Source: DAOMFM01 sp035429825
GTDB lineage: Bacteria; Acidobacteriota; Blastocatellia; UBA7656; JADIYM01
Direction of reading: 5' to 3'
Length of the DNA stretch: 64,000 bases
NCBI GenBank assembly: GCA_044224215.1
Contig: JBGAKX010000001.1
Span: forward strand, 62,001-126,000
Shown here piece by piece: positions 8,541-17,327 of the stretch. The translations under genes and the position numbers were made by a program. The notes below the pieces were generated by a model, which ran no database searches, was not told where the DNA came from, and saw nothing but the letters and a program-made list of their open reading frames with translations. Positions within the stretch are counted from its first letter, which is position 1, and every line of letters starts with the position of its first letter.

Positions 8541-9359
8541 CTATGGGGTTGCCGTGTGGAAACCGGCCGAGAACTTGAGCACGGCGAGACTCACGACGAT
8601 CAGCCCGAACCCGACGATGGCGCCGATGGCTGCGCGGCGGCCGCGCCATCCGGCCGTCAGACGCGACTGAACGAGAAACAGGTAGACAAGCCACGACACC
8701 ACCGCAAAGTACTCGATGGGCTCGCCCTTCCACAGAATGCCAAACCGCCGGTATGACCATATCATCCCGATCAGGATTCCCAGCGTGAGGAGCACGAAGC
8801 CGGATGCGAGCGAGCGGGCCTCGATCGCGTCGCACGTGTCGAGCGACGGCAGGCGGTGGAAGATGGCGCCAAAGTGCTTTCCCTTGATCTCGCGCTCCTG
8901 AAGGATGTAGAGGACGGCGGCCATGAAGGTGATGAAGAACGCGGCGTAGGCAAGCAGCGCTAGGCCAGCGTGGATTGAGAAGAGCACGGGGTTGTCGGAG
9001 AGCGAGTCGGGCGGCGTCGCCCCCGGAGGCCGTGCGATGACGCTGACAAGCGTCATCGCCGTCGCCATCGGGAACAGAAGTCCAGCGAGCGCCTTGGTCG
9101 GGAATCGCGCCTGCACGATCAGGTATGCGAGGACGAGCGCCCATCCGAGAAACGAATAGACTTCCTGGGCGCCGTACAGCGGCAGGTGCCCGTCCTGAAC
9201 GATGTTCAGCACGAGGTCGGCCGTGTGCAGGGCAAAGCCGAAGACCATCACGACAACGGACGCCGTGAAGATGCCCTGCCTCTTGGTGATCAGCGTCGCA
9301 ATCGCGCCGAGCATTCCCATCGCGTAGCACGCGAGGATGTGGGTCATCAGCAGACTCAT
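8541..9359 (-). CDS. HemX/CcsA-family cytochrome c assembly-type membrane protein
   Basis: A 272-residue integral membrane protein with about eight hydrophobic helices. The family includes CcsA/ResC haem-delivery proteins and HemX, the latter often beside hemA and affecting HemA level. The C-terminal block GMIWSYRRFGILW and the later WLVYLFLVQSRLTAGWRGRRA align by pattern with the family. However, the tryptophan-rich WWD haem-handling motif is degenerate (WKGEPIEYF where WDPKE is expected). That and the hemA neighbour favour HemX over a true cytochrome c synthase subunit. It ends 24 nt before hemA. Confidence 0.8.
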   Translation of the reverse strand: MSLLMTHILACYAMGMLGAIATLITKRQGIFTASVVVMVFGFALHTADLVLNIVQDGHLPLYGAQEVYSFLGWALVLAYLIVQARFPTKALAGLLFPMATAMTLVSVIARPPGATPPDSLSDNPVLFSIHAGLALLAYAAFFITFMAAVLYILQEREIKGKHFGAIFHRLPSLDTCDAIEARSLASGFVLLTLGILIGMIWSYRRFGILWKGEPIEYFAVVSWLVYLFLVQSRLTAGWRGRRAAIGAIVGFGLIVVSLAVLKFSAGFHTATP

Positions 9360-9404
9360 CGCTTGTGTCGCGACGCGGCGATGCGTTCGCCGGCCAGCGC
9401 AAAG

Positions 9405-9434
9405 ACCCTACCACACAGGCATTTGCGGCGACAA
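9405..9434 (-). promoter_or_regulatory. candidate promoter for the hemX-hemA-hemC operon
   Basis: On the minus strand TTGTCG (9434-9429) and TAGGGT (9410-9405) are 18 bp apart, about 45 nt upstream of the hemX-like start. It is a moderate match to the sigma-70 consensus only. Confidence 0.35.
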
Positions 9435-9521
9435 CGTCCGCGTTCGACCACGCGTCGCGCCGGAGTTTGGCGAGCGCCGCCGCGCTCCAGCGGAAGTTTC
9501 AATTCTCCGAAATCTTGTAAA

Positions 9522-9545
9522 TTCTTTACGAATTTTCGTAAAGAA
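9522..9545. promoter_or_regulatory. 24-bp perfect palindrome, possible operator
   Basis: TTCTTTACGA (9522-9531) and TCGTAAAGAA (9536-9545) are perfect 10-bp inverted arms around ATTT. No T-tract follows, so an operator or mRNA-stability hairpin is likelier than a terminator. It sits 209 bp before the TonB receptor start. Confidence 0.45.
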
Positions 9546-9753
9546 ACACCCGAAATTCAGGAAGGCGCCATTCTCGCATCAACGCAACTGCATTATTCAA
9601 TGGACTTAGTTGATTCTTTCGAAAAAGGGTCCGGTGGTATCGCGATTGCATCTCTCCGACCGGTTCTCGGTCCGTCCTCCGGCACCGGAACCGAGAAGCA
9701 CTTTCACTTCCAAACCACAAGTCAGTTCAATATTGCAAAGAGAGGAGAGCTCT

Positions 9754-12700
9754 ATGCGCAGAGTGAGATTCATTCACAGTGCTGTCTGGATCTTCGTCCT
9801 GCTGCTCACCGTAGGCGTAGTCCCAACCCGGGTTCTGGGTCAGGGATCGGTTGGCTCTATCGAAGGCAAGATTACGGATTCGCAGGGAGCTGTTGTTCCC
9901 GGCGCGACCGTGACCGCCAAGTCGAAGCGCACCAACGCTGAACGCGAGCAGACAACGAAGTCGGACGGCTCGTTCCAGATTCTTTCGCTTCCTCCGGGCG
10001 ACTACGAAGTTTCGGTCGTTGCCCAGGGGTTCAAGCGCGCCGTCAAGGATTCGGTCAACGTTGCCGTCGGCAAGTCCGTCGGACTCGACGTTTCCCTTGA
10101 AGTCGGCGCCGTTGGCGAGACGGTCGAAGTGACGAGCGGCGAAGCTCAGATCGACCGAACCGACCAGACGGTCGACGGCGTCGTCAACACGATGCAGATC
10201 GCGACGTTGCCGCTCAACGGCCGCAACTTCCTCGACCTTGCTCGACTCGAGCCCGGATCGGAAACGGTCGACGGCGGCGGTTTCGACCCGACCAAGGCGA
10301 ACTACACGGGCGTCTCGATCGGCGGCGCGGCTGGCCGGTCGACGCAGATTTCGATCGACGGCGGATCGGTCGTCGACAACGTCGTTGGCACGACGGTGCA
10401 GAACTTTTCGCAGGAAGTCGTCGAGGAGTTCCAGGTCGGCGTTGCGAACCAGGACGTCGCGTCCGGTGCGTCGTCGACAGGCGTCGTCAACGTCATCACG
10501 CGTTCCGGTTCGAATGATTTCCACGGAAACGCGTACATCTACTTCCGCAACGACAGTCTCGCGGCGTACCCCGGACTCGCTCGGCTCGACGACACGGATA
10601 CGTCCGACCTGACGGTTCCGTTCACGGCCGAGAGCATTCCGTTCGACCGCGAGCAGTTTGGCGGTTCGATCGGCGGACCGCTGTACAAGGACAAGGCGTT
10701 CTTCTTCTTCAACACCGAGTACAACAACCAGGATGGCGCCTCGATCTTCAACATTCCGGACGGCCGAATCATTGGCTTCAACGGAACAGGCGCGCAGCCG
10801 TTCAACGAGCTGCTGCTCACGACTCGCGTCGACTGGAAGCTGAACGACAACAACAGCCTCTTTGGTCGGTATTCGCACGACGACAACGACCAGCTGCAAC
10901 CGTTCGCGCCGAATACGGGCATCACACCCAAGGACTCGGCATCGGGCATCTTTTCCTCGAACAACCAGTTCAACACGAACCGTGCTGACGGTTTTGTGAT
11001 CGGTCTGACATCGGTGATCGGTGCCGCAGTCGTCAACGACTTCCGGTACAGCTATCTCAACTTCAAGAACGACATCCAGCCAGACCCCGCGGCGGTTCCC
11101 GGCAGTCCCGAGATCCGCGTGATCGATCCCGACCAGACATGGAAGTCGGGCACGAATTACATTACGCCGCAGGTGACGACGCAGGTCCGAAACCAGATCC
11201 GCGACGACATCTCGTGGACGCACGGAAATCACGTGTTCCGCTTCGGCATAAACTATGAGCGGACTGCCATTGGCGGCCAGTTTGCGTTTGCCAAGCCGGC
11301 TCGCATCCGTCTGTACGGTCCGGGTTTTGGTGGTCCTCCCATCCTTCAAACGGAAGCAGACTTCCTCAACTGCCCCGTGCGCGACATCTCGATGGGCGTT
11401 GGACAGGATCTCCTCCCGTTCGACAATCCGAACGGCGCCACGATCAACAACCGTATCGACCCGTATTTCAACGACTCGTGGAAGATCACTCCGCGATTCA
11501 CGCTGAACTATGGCATCGGATACCGCTACGATTCGAATCTGTGGAACGTCAAGTACGGACGCCCGCAGATCATCGCGCCGCTCTTCAACGACGGCACGGC
11601 GGCTCCTTCGAACGACCTGAACAACTGGGCGCCCCGCGTCGGTTTTGCGTGGGACCTCTCAGGCGACGGCAAGACGGTCATCCGCGGTGGTTTTGGCTGG
11701 TACTACGACAACACCATCGACAACCTGCGTCTCTTCGAGACGGCCGACGTCATCGCGCCTGGAAGCGAGCTGTTCCTCGTTGGAACGGACATCCAGTCGA
11801 GTATTCTTCCTGGTGGAGACGGTCGCTTCGGTTCAACGCCCACCAGCTCGACCGGCTATCTGACGCTGGGTCAGGCACTCGCGTTGATCGGACCCACGCG
11901 CGCGGATCTCGAATCCCGCACGTTCGACACGACGGCTCCGACGTCGATCCAGGCAACGAACTCGGTTTCCGGTCCGCTCTTCGCGACGGACTTCCAGCTG
12001 CCGTATTCGCTGCAGTACGCGATCGGATTCCAGCGCGAGCTGGGATATGACTTCGTCATCCAGGCCGACTACAACTACCGCAAGTCCAATCACGAAGTGA
12101 TCGTCTACGACGCCAACTTTGCGAGCGCGGTCGACAAGGACGGGAATTCGCTGGCGATCATTCCCGAATTCGGCAACGACGGCGTTCCGAATTCCGTAAC
12201 GTACGCCAACTCGGGCGCGTATTCGGTCTACAAGGCACTCCTGGTTCGACTCGACAAGCGCTTCTCGAACAACTGGCAGGTGACGGCCAGCTACACCAAC
12301 TCGGTGTACAAGGCGTTTGGCGGCGACACCCTCGGGCTTGGCGAGGCGCCGACGAACCAGTTCCAGCTTGATCAGGACTACGGCTACGCGGGTCTCGACC
12401 GGCGTCAGCGCTTCGTGGTCTCGGCCTTGTGGGATCTGCCGAAGTACGGCGGTGACAACAAGTTCGCCAGGGGCGCACTCAATGGCTGGCAGATCTCGAC
12501 CATCTCACAGTGGTTCTCGGGGCTGCCGTACAGCGTGTTCCTGCCCGACAGTGTTGACCTGTATGGTTCGGGAACGTTTACGTCGTACCTGCCTGGCACG
12601 GGTCAGGGCAGCATTGGCCGCGACATCAAGTCTGTCGGCGACCTCAATGCAGCAATTTCGGCCTACAACGCGAACATCAACAGCTATGCCGCCCGCTTCG

Positions 12701-13074
12701 TGGACGGCCAGCCGGTTGATCCGCAGGGAACCCCTCTGCGCCAGCTCGCGTTGGTGCCCGACAACACGCCGATCGGCGGCGATTCGGTCATCTCGCAGGA
12801 CTTCCGCTTCACCAAGAAGTTCTACTTCAACGAGACGATGCACTTCGACATCATTGCCGAGGTGTTCAACATCTTCAACGTTGCAAACCTCCGCGACGTG
12901 ACGAATACGACGCTCGACGCGCAGGAAGACGTCGACAGCTTCGTGAACAGCCCCGAGAACTACGGTCACCTGCCGTATCCGTTCACCATTCTGCAGCCGA
13001 CCGTTCGGCAGAACAGCGTGTTCGGTTCGGGCGGCCCGCGTGCGTGGCAGTTCGCGCTGAAGTTCACGTTCTAA
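9754..13074 (+). CDS. TonB-dependent receptor, Oar-like, with N-terminal carboxypeptidase-regulatory-like domain
   Basis: A 1106-residue outer-membrane protein. The order is a signal peptide (about 1-32, ending RVLGQ), a CarboxypepD_reg-like Ig domain (about 34-115, IEGKITDSQGAVVPGATVTA), the plug (about 125-235, LPLNGRNFLDLARLEPG and VVNVITRSGSNDFHGNAY), then a long beta-barrel rich in asparagine and aromatic pairs. It ends in LKFTF, the aromatic C-terminus recognised by the BAM complex. Such Oar-type receptors are abundant in Acidobacteriota and usually import glycans or peptides; the substrate is not readable here. The start ATG 9754 is set by AGAGGAGAG and the signal peptide; a longer in-frame start at 9610 is rejected. 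Confidence 0.93.
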   Translation: MRRVRFIHSAVWIFVLLLTVGVVPTRVLGQGSVGSIEGKITDSQGAVVPGATVTAKSKRTNAEREQTTKSDGSFQILSLPPGDYEVSVVAQGFKRAVKDSVNVAVGKSVGLDVSLEVGAVGETVEVTSGEAQIDRTDQTVDGVVNTMQIATLPLNGRNFLDLARLEPGSETVDGGGFDPTKANYTGVSIGGAAGRSTQISIDGGSVVDNVVGTTVQNFSQEVVEEFQVGVANQDVASGASSTGVVNVITRSGSNDFHGNAYIYFRNDSLAAYPGLARLDDTDTSDLTVPFTAESIPFDREQFGGSIGGPLYKDKAFFFFNTEYNNQDGASIFNIPDGRIIGFNGTGAQPFNELLLTTRVDWKLNDNNSLFGRYSHDDNDQLQPFAPNTGITPKDSASGIFSSNNQFNTNRADGFVIGLTSVIGAAVVNDFRYSYLNFKNDIQPDPAAVPGSPEIRVIDPDQTWKSGTNYITPQVTTQVRNQIRDDISWTHGNHVFRFGINYERTAIGGQFAFAKPARIRLYGPGFGGPPILQTEADFLNCPVRDISMGVGQDLLPFDNPNGATINNRIDPYFNDSWKITPRFTLNYGIGYRYDSNLWNVKYGRPQIIAPLFNDGTAAPSNDLNNWAPRVGFAWDLSGDGKTVIRGGFGWYYDNTIDNLRLFETADVIAPGSELFLVGTDIQSSILPGGDGRFGSTPTSSTGYLTLGQALALIGPTRADLESRTFDTTAPTSIQATNSVSGPLFATDFQLPYSLQYAIGFQRELGYDFVIQADYNYRKSNHEVIVYDANFASAVDKDGNSLAIIPEFGNDGVPNSVTYANSGAYSVYKALLVRLDKRFSNNWQVTASYTNSVYKAFGGDTLGLGEAPTNQFQLDQDYGYAGLDRRQRFVVSALWDLPKYGGDNKFARGALNGWQISTISQWFSGLPYSVFLPDSVDLYGSGTFTSYLPGTGQGSIGRDIKSVGDLNAAISAYNANINSYAARFVDGQPVDPQGTPLRQLALVPDNTPIGGDSVISQDFRFTKKFYFNETMHFDIIAEVFNIFNVANLRDVTNTTLDAQEDVDSFVNSPENYGHLPYPFTILQPTVRQNSVFGSGGPRAWQFALKFTF

Positions 13075-13377
13075 GCGTCAGCTGACGTTTGACATCGGGC
13101 GGGGCTCTCGCGAGCCTCGCCCGTTTTTTTGTCGCCTATGCAATGCCCTTCGAAAACCGGTATGATCCACAGGTTGCGAGCGGCGGCATCAAGGTGGTCC
13201 GTGGCATCAAGGCTTGTGTTTGAAGCCGACCTCGTGACGAGACCATGCGCGAGCGGACACGCGATCCCAGCGGTTCCGCGAGGCTGTAGTCGCCGTTCGT
13301 AGGCCGCGCGGATCAGGCACATCGGCCGTTTGCCCGATGGGCGAGCGCAATCATCAAGAGAGAAGGTTGATCAGCAT
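13075..13377. other. 303-bp intergenic region
   Basis: After the terminator at 13096-13130 nothing else is clearly readable. A TATGAT at 13161 lacks a matching -35 element. The purine-rich AGAGAGAAGG at 13357-13366 is the ribosome site of the next gene. Confidence 0.5.
13096..13130 (+). terminator. rho-independent terminator after the TonB receptor gene
   Basis: CGGGCGGGGCTC (13096-13107) pairs with GAGCCTCGCCCG (13112-13123) with one mismatch, followed by seven T residues. It lies 22 nt after the receptor stop. Confidence 0.9.
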
Positions 13378-14550
13378 ATGGCGGAATTTCGCGGATTGGA
13401 CTTTTACGGGCTCGACGCACTGCTTTCCGAAGAGGAGAAGCTCGCGCGCGAGTCGGTTCGTTCGTACGTCGAGGACAACGTCATCCCGATCGTGGACGAC
13501 TTCTACGAACGCGGCGCGTTCCCGATGGATCTGGTAAAACCGCTCGGCGAGCTCGGCGTTTTTGGCGCCAACCTGCCCGTCGAATACGGGTGCGCCGGGA
13601 TGAACAACGTCGCGTACGGTCTTGTGACCCAGGAGCTCGAGCGTGGCGACAGCGGTTTGCGCAGTTTTGTTTCGGTCCAGGGCGCACTCGTGATGTATCC
13701 GATCTACACGTTCGGGAGCGAGGAGCACAGGAAGAAGTGGCTGCCGCAACTCGCCTCGGGCGACAAGATTGGATGTTTTGGCCTGACCGAACCCGACCAC
13801 GGGTCGGATCCCGGCGGCATGACGACACGCGCAAAGCGCACCAAAGACGGGTACGTCCTCAACGGCGCGAAGGCATGGATCACGAGCGGCTCGATTGCGG
13901 ACATTGCCGTTGTCTGGGCCAAGGACGACGACGGCCGGGTCCGGGGCTATCTCGTCGAGAAGGGCACGCCCGGATTCAGCGCGCCCGAGATCCATCGCAA
14001 GCATTCGCTGAGGGCGTCGGTCACGTCGGAGCTGTTCTTTGACGATTGCCACATCCCCGAGGAGAACCTCCTTCCCGGGTCCGGCGGACTCAAGTCGCCG
14101 TTGATGTGCCTGAACCAGGCCCGGTACGGCATCGCGTGGGGAGCCATCGGCGCAGCCATGGCGTGTTATGACACGTCGCTCAACTACGCGCTCGGAAGAA
14201 CGCAATTCGATCGCCCCATCGCGAGCTTCCAGCTTCAGCAGGCCAAGTTTGCCGAGATGCTGACCGAGATCACCAAGGCCCAGCTGCTGGCGCTGCAACT
14301 TGGCCGGCTCAAGGACGAGGGCAAGGTGACGCCTGCCCAGATCTCGATGGCAAAGCGCAACAATGTCGACTGGGCGCTGCGCATCGCGCGCATGGCTCGG
14401 ACGATACTCGGCGCGAACGGTATCGCGAGCGAGTACCCGGTCATGCGCCACATGAACAACCTCGAGTCCGTGTACACGTACGAAGGCACCCACGACATTC
14501 ACACGCTGATCCTCGGCGAGGCCGCGACCGGCATTTCGTCGTTCAAGTAA
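13378..14550 (+). CDS. gcdH: acyl-CoA dehydrogenase, probably glutaryl-CoA dehydrogenase
   Basis: A 390-residue FAD enzyme expected to oxidise and decarboxylate glutaryl-CoA to crotonyl-CoA in lysine/tryptophan breakdown. Three features point to the glutaryl-CoA subgroup. These are the FAD/substrate stretch CFGLTEPDHGSDPGGM, an arginine in the DSGLRSFVSVQGALVMYPI segment that lies where the human enzyme binds the second carboxylate, and the catalytic base Glu369 in YTYEGTHDIHTL. The ATG at 13378 follows AGAGAGAAGG; a longer in-frame start at 13330 would add 16 residues without family support. No electron-transfer flavoprotein gene is adjacent. Confidence 0.85.
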   Translation: MAEFRGLDFYGLDALLSEEEKLARESVRSYVEDNVIPIVDDFYERGAFPMDLVKPLGELGVFGANLPVEYGCAGMNNVAYGLVTQELERGDSGLRSFVSVQGALVMYPIYTFGSEEHRKKWLPQLASGDKIGCFGLTEPDHGSDPGGMTTRAKRTKDGYVLNGAKAWITSGSIADIAVVWAKDDDGRVRGYLVEKGTPGFSAPEIHRKHSLRASVTSELFFDDCHIPEENLLPGSGGLKSPLMCLNQARYGIAWGAIGAAMACYDTSLNYALGRTQFDRPIASFQLQQAKFAEMLTEITKAQLLALQLGRLKDEGKVTPAQISMAKRNNVDWALRIARMARTILGANGIASEYPVMRHMNNLESVYTYEGTHDIHTLILGEAATGISSFK

Positions 14551-14569
14551 CCGGTACCCCACAGGCTAG

Positions 14570-14592
14570 GTGCGGGCGGTCGGGGCCCGCAC
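14570..14592 (+). terminator. 8-bp stem hairpin after gcdH
   Basis: GTGCGGGC (14570-14577) pairs perfectly with GCCCGCAC (14585-14592) around a 7-nt loop, 20 nt after the gcdH stop. The tail is C/T-rich, not T-rich, so termination is uncertain. Confidence 0.4.
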
Positions 14593-14615
14593 CCGCCTCC
14601 TTCCCGCATCGATTC

Positions 14616-16805
14616 ATGGACATGCCAACTCCGGCCAATGCCTCGCGGCCGCTGCGTCCAGATCAGGACCCCTACAACCTCGGCGACGCGCTTCGCGGGA
14701 TTTGCGACCAGGTTCGTACGGCGCTGGGTTGGCGAATCGTCACGCTGCTGCTCAACGATGAAACGACCGGACTGTGCTGCCTGATCGCAGCATCGGGAAT
14801 TCCGATCGAGGTCCGCGAGATCCTCGTCGGCGCGGCCATCAGCGCAACGGACGACCTCGTCGAATGGCTCGAGACAAAGGACGTCCGCGGTGGCGTCTAT
14901 CTGCTCGAGCATTTTGGAGCCGGCTCGCCCCTCGGAATCGAAACCCTCGTCGGACACACCGAGGACGGCGACGGCTTCGCCGCAGTGGTTCCGGTTCGCG
15001 TTCGAGGACGCGTCGTCGGATTTCTTGCGGTATACGGGGACGCATCGGCGTCGACACCCGACCCGGATCGCCTACGCTTTCTGGAATTGGTCGCGCTGGC
15101 TATCGGCGAGCTGATCGACCAGTCGACGAGCGCTGAGCGCGCGACGCGGCGGCTCGAGAATGGTCAGTTGCTCGCCCGGCTGTCGAACCGCATCCTTCAT
15201 CACAAGAACTTTGACCAGATCCTCGACGTGACGATCGGAGACCTGTTCTCGCACCTCGAGGCGGATCTGTGTGCCGCATATCGGGCGAAGGGCGGGCGAC
15301 TCGCGGTTGTTCAGGAGACGTCGCGCCCGAACGTCACGCGCCGCGCGAACCAGCTGCCCGTCGCGATCGCGCTCGGATCGTCGCGCCAGGGAGGCGTCAG
15401 CATTTTCGATGAAGGCGACGGCGTGGGCGGGTACGCGAGCTCGATGCTGGTCGTGCCGATTCGGGCGCGCGACGAGCTGCACGCGGTCATCGTCTGCGCG
15501 TCGATCGGTGAGCTGCGGCACTGGCAACCGTACGAGATCGAGCTGATGCGAGGCATCGCCGACCAACTCGGGCTGGCGCTCAGCGAGGCGTGGTTGCAGG
15601 CCGAGCAGGAAGGCTCGCGGCGAGATCTCGAAAGCCTGCTTGCGGCGAGTCGAGCGCTCGCGCAGGCAAACGATCTCGAAGCCGTGCTCAACGAACTGCT
15701 CGGACTCGCCGAGACGGCCGTTTCGAGCGAGGCGTGCGCCGTGCTGCTCACCGGCGATCCGTCGAATTCTCTTCGAGTGCTTGCCCATCGCGGATGCGGC
15801 GCCGATGTCGAAGACGTGCGGCTCGCGCTCGACGGCAACACGATCGCAGCCGAATGCATGCGAACCGGGTCGGTGATCGTCGTGCCCGAGTCCGGCGGCG
15901 ACCCAAGCCGTTTCGTGCTGAACGCAGCCTCGCGAAGCGCGCTCGCCGCGCCGCTCAGGCTGGGCGAATCGACCCTGGGCGTGCTCGTCATCGAGTCCAC
16001 GCGCGAACGGGCGCTCGGCGACCGCGAGGCCAAGCTGTGCGGGGCGCTTGCGCACGAAGCGGCCGTGGCCATTCATCGAACGCAACTGTTCGACCGCGTC
16101 GCGCTCGGCAAGCGCGAGTGGGAAACGACATTCGACGCGATGGCGGACGGTGTGTTTCTGCTCGACCGTGACGGACGCGTTGTTCGCGCAAACCGCGCTG
16201 CCGGACGACTCTACGGCTTCGAACCAAACGACCTGCGGGGCGCGACGTGCTGCTCGCTTATGTGCGACCGTACGGCCACCCACGACTGCGTGACGCGTGG
16301 CGCGATCAACGAGAGTGCGCCGGCGGCGGTCGAAACGACGATCGGCGACGTCGTGTACGACCTGACGCTCGACGCGATCCGGAATCGCGTCGGAGCGCGA
16401 ACCGGAACAGTTGCGGTGCTGCGTCGCGGCGACCGTGGCCAGCACGGCGACGAGATCGACATCGAGGTCGCGCGCGCATTTGCGCGAAGTTCGTCGTTTC
16501 TGCTCCTGCTCGATCAGGATGGTCTCGTCCGTTGGGCGAACAGCGCAGCCGAAGCGACTTTCGGCGATCGTCTTGTACCGCTCGCCCACGCGTCGAGCCT
16601 GTTCCGCAACGACCAGTGGGCGGAGTTCGGCACCGCGCTCGAGGCCGCTCGCGGTGGCGGGTCCGCGACGGCGACGCTGCGGCTCGCCGTCTCCGGCGAG
16701 CTCCTCCTGACGAGTTTCAGCGCATCGAACGAAGCCGACAAACAGCCGGTCATCGTCGTGCAGGGGATCGGAATACCGGCCGGGTCCGGTGCGACGGATG
16801 CGTGA
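14616..16805 (+). CDS. multi-GAF/PAS sensor protein without an output domain
   Basis: A 729-residue cytoplasmic protein with no membrane segment. It reads as three GAF-type modules (about 20-175, 185-335 and 345-495), each ending in an AVAIHR/LALSEA-type helix. Two PAS modules follow, the first from KREWETTFDAMADGVFLLD (about 505) and the second from about 620 (SSSFLLLLDQDGLVRWANSAAEATFG). The first PAS holds a cysteine set, C545, C546, C550 and C558. The chain ends shortly after the second PAS with no HisKA, HATPase, GGDEF or receiver domain, so it must act through a partner. The same helix and PAS pattern recurs in the hybrid kinase at 58971-61955. Confidence 0.8.
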   Translation: MDMPTPANASRPLRPDQDPYNLGDALRGICDQVRTALGWRIVTLLLNDETTGLCCLIAASGIPIEVREILVGAAISATDDLVEWLETKDVRGGVYLLEHFGAGSPLGIETLVGHTEDGDGFAAVVPVRVRGRVVGFLAVYGDASASTPDPDRLRFLELVALAIGELIDQSTSAERATRRLENGQLLARLSNRILHHKNFDQILDVTIGDLFSHLEADLCAAYRAKGGRLAVVQETSRPNVTRRANQLPVAIALGSSRQGGVSIFDEGDGVGGYASSMLVVPIRARDELHAVIVCASIGELRHWQPYEIELMRGIADQLGLALSEAWLQAEQEGSRRDLESLLAASRALAQANDLEAVLNELLGLAETAVSSEACAVLLTGDPSNSLRVLAHRGCGADVEDVRLALDGNTIAAECMRTGSVIVVPESGGDPSRFVLNAASRSALAAPLRLGESTLGVLVIESTRERALGDREAKLCGALAHEAAVAIHRTQLFDRVALGKREWETTFDAMADGVFLLDRDGRVVRANRAAGRLYGFEPNDLRGATCCSLMCDRTATHDCVTRGAINESAPAAVETTIGDVVYDLTLDAIRNRVGARTGTVAVLRRGDRGQHGDEIDIEVARAFARSSSFLLLLDQDGLVRWANSAAEATFGDRLVPLAHASSLFRNDQWAEFGTALEAARGGGSATATLRLAVSGELLLTSFSASNEADKQPVIVVQGIGIPAGSGATDA

Positions 16806-16845
16806 GCACCGCGGCGCGCGCACGGTGACGGATGATCGAACGGGT

Positions 16846-17064
16846 ATGACACAACAAGGACCGACAGGTAGCGATGACGACGAGAAGACACGCCACGACC
16901 TGAATCGAACGGTGCAGCATTACGCGCTGCTGATGGGGGTGATCGGCTGCGTGAACCTGTGGCTCTACTGGGCCGAAGGGATGACGCTTTCGCTCTGGCT
17001 CGGCATCGGCTGCTTCGTGTGTCTCGTCGCGTGGGTTCTGTTCGCACGCCGTTCCATGCGGTGA
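16846..17064 (+). CDS. small two-helix membrane protein
   Basis: A predicted 72-residue protein with a charged N-terminus and two hydrophobic helices (HYALLMGVIGCVNLWLYW and LWLGIGCFVCLVAWVLF) separated by a short EGMTLS turn. This is the layout of the 2TM domain family, often found beside signalling proteins. The start is uncertain: ATG 16846 is used, while ATG 16798 (overlapping the sensor gene stop) and GTG 16825 are in frame. Its position directly after the multi-GAF/PAS gene suggests cotranscription. Function unknown. Confidence 0.6.
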   Translation: MTQQGPTGSDDDEKTRHDLNRTVQHYALLMGVIGCVNLWLYWAEGMTLSLWLGIGCFVCLVAWVLFARRSMR

Positions 17065-17075
17065 AAGTGGCTTTG

Positions 17076-17104
17076 TTGACACGATTCCGTGAAATCCGTA
17101 GTAT
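17076..17104 (+). promoter_or_regulatory. near-consensus promoter for tRNA-Phe
   Basis: A perfect TTGACA at 17076-17081 and TAGTAT at 17099-17104 with a 17-bp spacer lie 38 nt before the tRNA 5' end. It is the strongest promoter match in the window. Confidence 0.8.
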
Positions 17105-17141
17105 CCCACCGCCGGAAACGGGGCATTCTCCCGTTCTGCGT

Positions 17142-17217
17142 GGCCAGGTAGCTCAGTTGGTAGAGCACCTGACTGAAAATCAGGGTGTCGGCGGTTCGAC
17201 TCCGTCCCTGGCCACCA
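17142..17217 (+). tRNA. tRNA-Phe (anticodon GAA)
   Basis: A 76-nt cloverleaf. The acceptor arms GGCCAGG (17142-17148) and CCTGGCC (17207-17213) pair fully, the D arm has GCTC...GAGC, and the anticodon stem CCTGA/TCAGG encloses the loop CTGAAAA with GAA at 17175-17177. The T arm contains GGTTCGACTCC, and CCA is encoded at 17215-17217. Confidence 0.98.
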
Positions 17218-17225
17218 CAAGACTT

Positions 17226-17262
17226 CGAAAGGGCCGTCAGCCAGGCGGCCCTTTCGCGTTTC
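17226..17262 (+). terminator. terminator after tRNA-Phe
   Basis: CGAAAGGGCCG (17226-17236) pairs with CGGCCCTTTCG (17246-17256), an 11-bp stem beginning 9 nt after the tRNA end. The tail CGTTTCTC is only partly T-rich. Confidence 0.7.
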
Positions 17263-17327
17263 TCAAGGCCGCGTCCGGAGCATTCGTCTTTGCTAGTATG
17301 TGCACACGACGGTGAATGGAGGTCTGA

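Larger units (their letters stand above)
9360..9753. other. 394-bp intergenic region between divergent hemX and TonB receptor genes
   Basis: It holds the minus-strand hem promoter candidate and a 24-bp palindrome at 9522-9545, within an A+T-rich stretch unlike the surrounding GC-rich DNA. The receptor's ribosome site (AGAGGAGAG, about 9739-9749) lies at the right end. A longer open frame crosses part of it on the plus strand but lacks coding character before 9754. Confidence 0.6.

Noticed and set aside
9727..11349. 540-codon minus-strand frame opposite the TonB receptor
   Set aside because: Antisense shadow of a well-supported gene; no ribosome site or domain.
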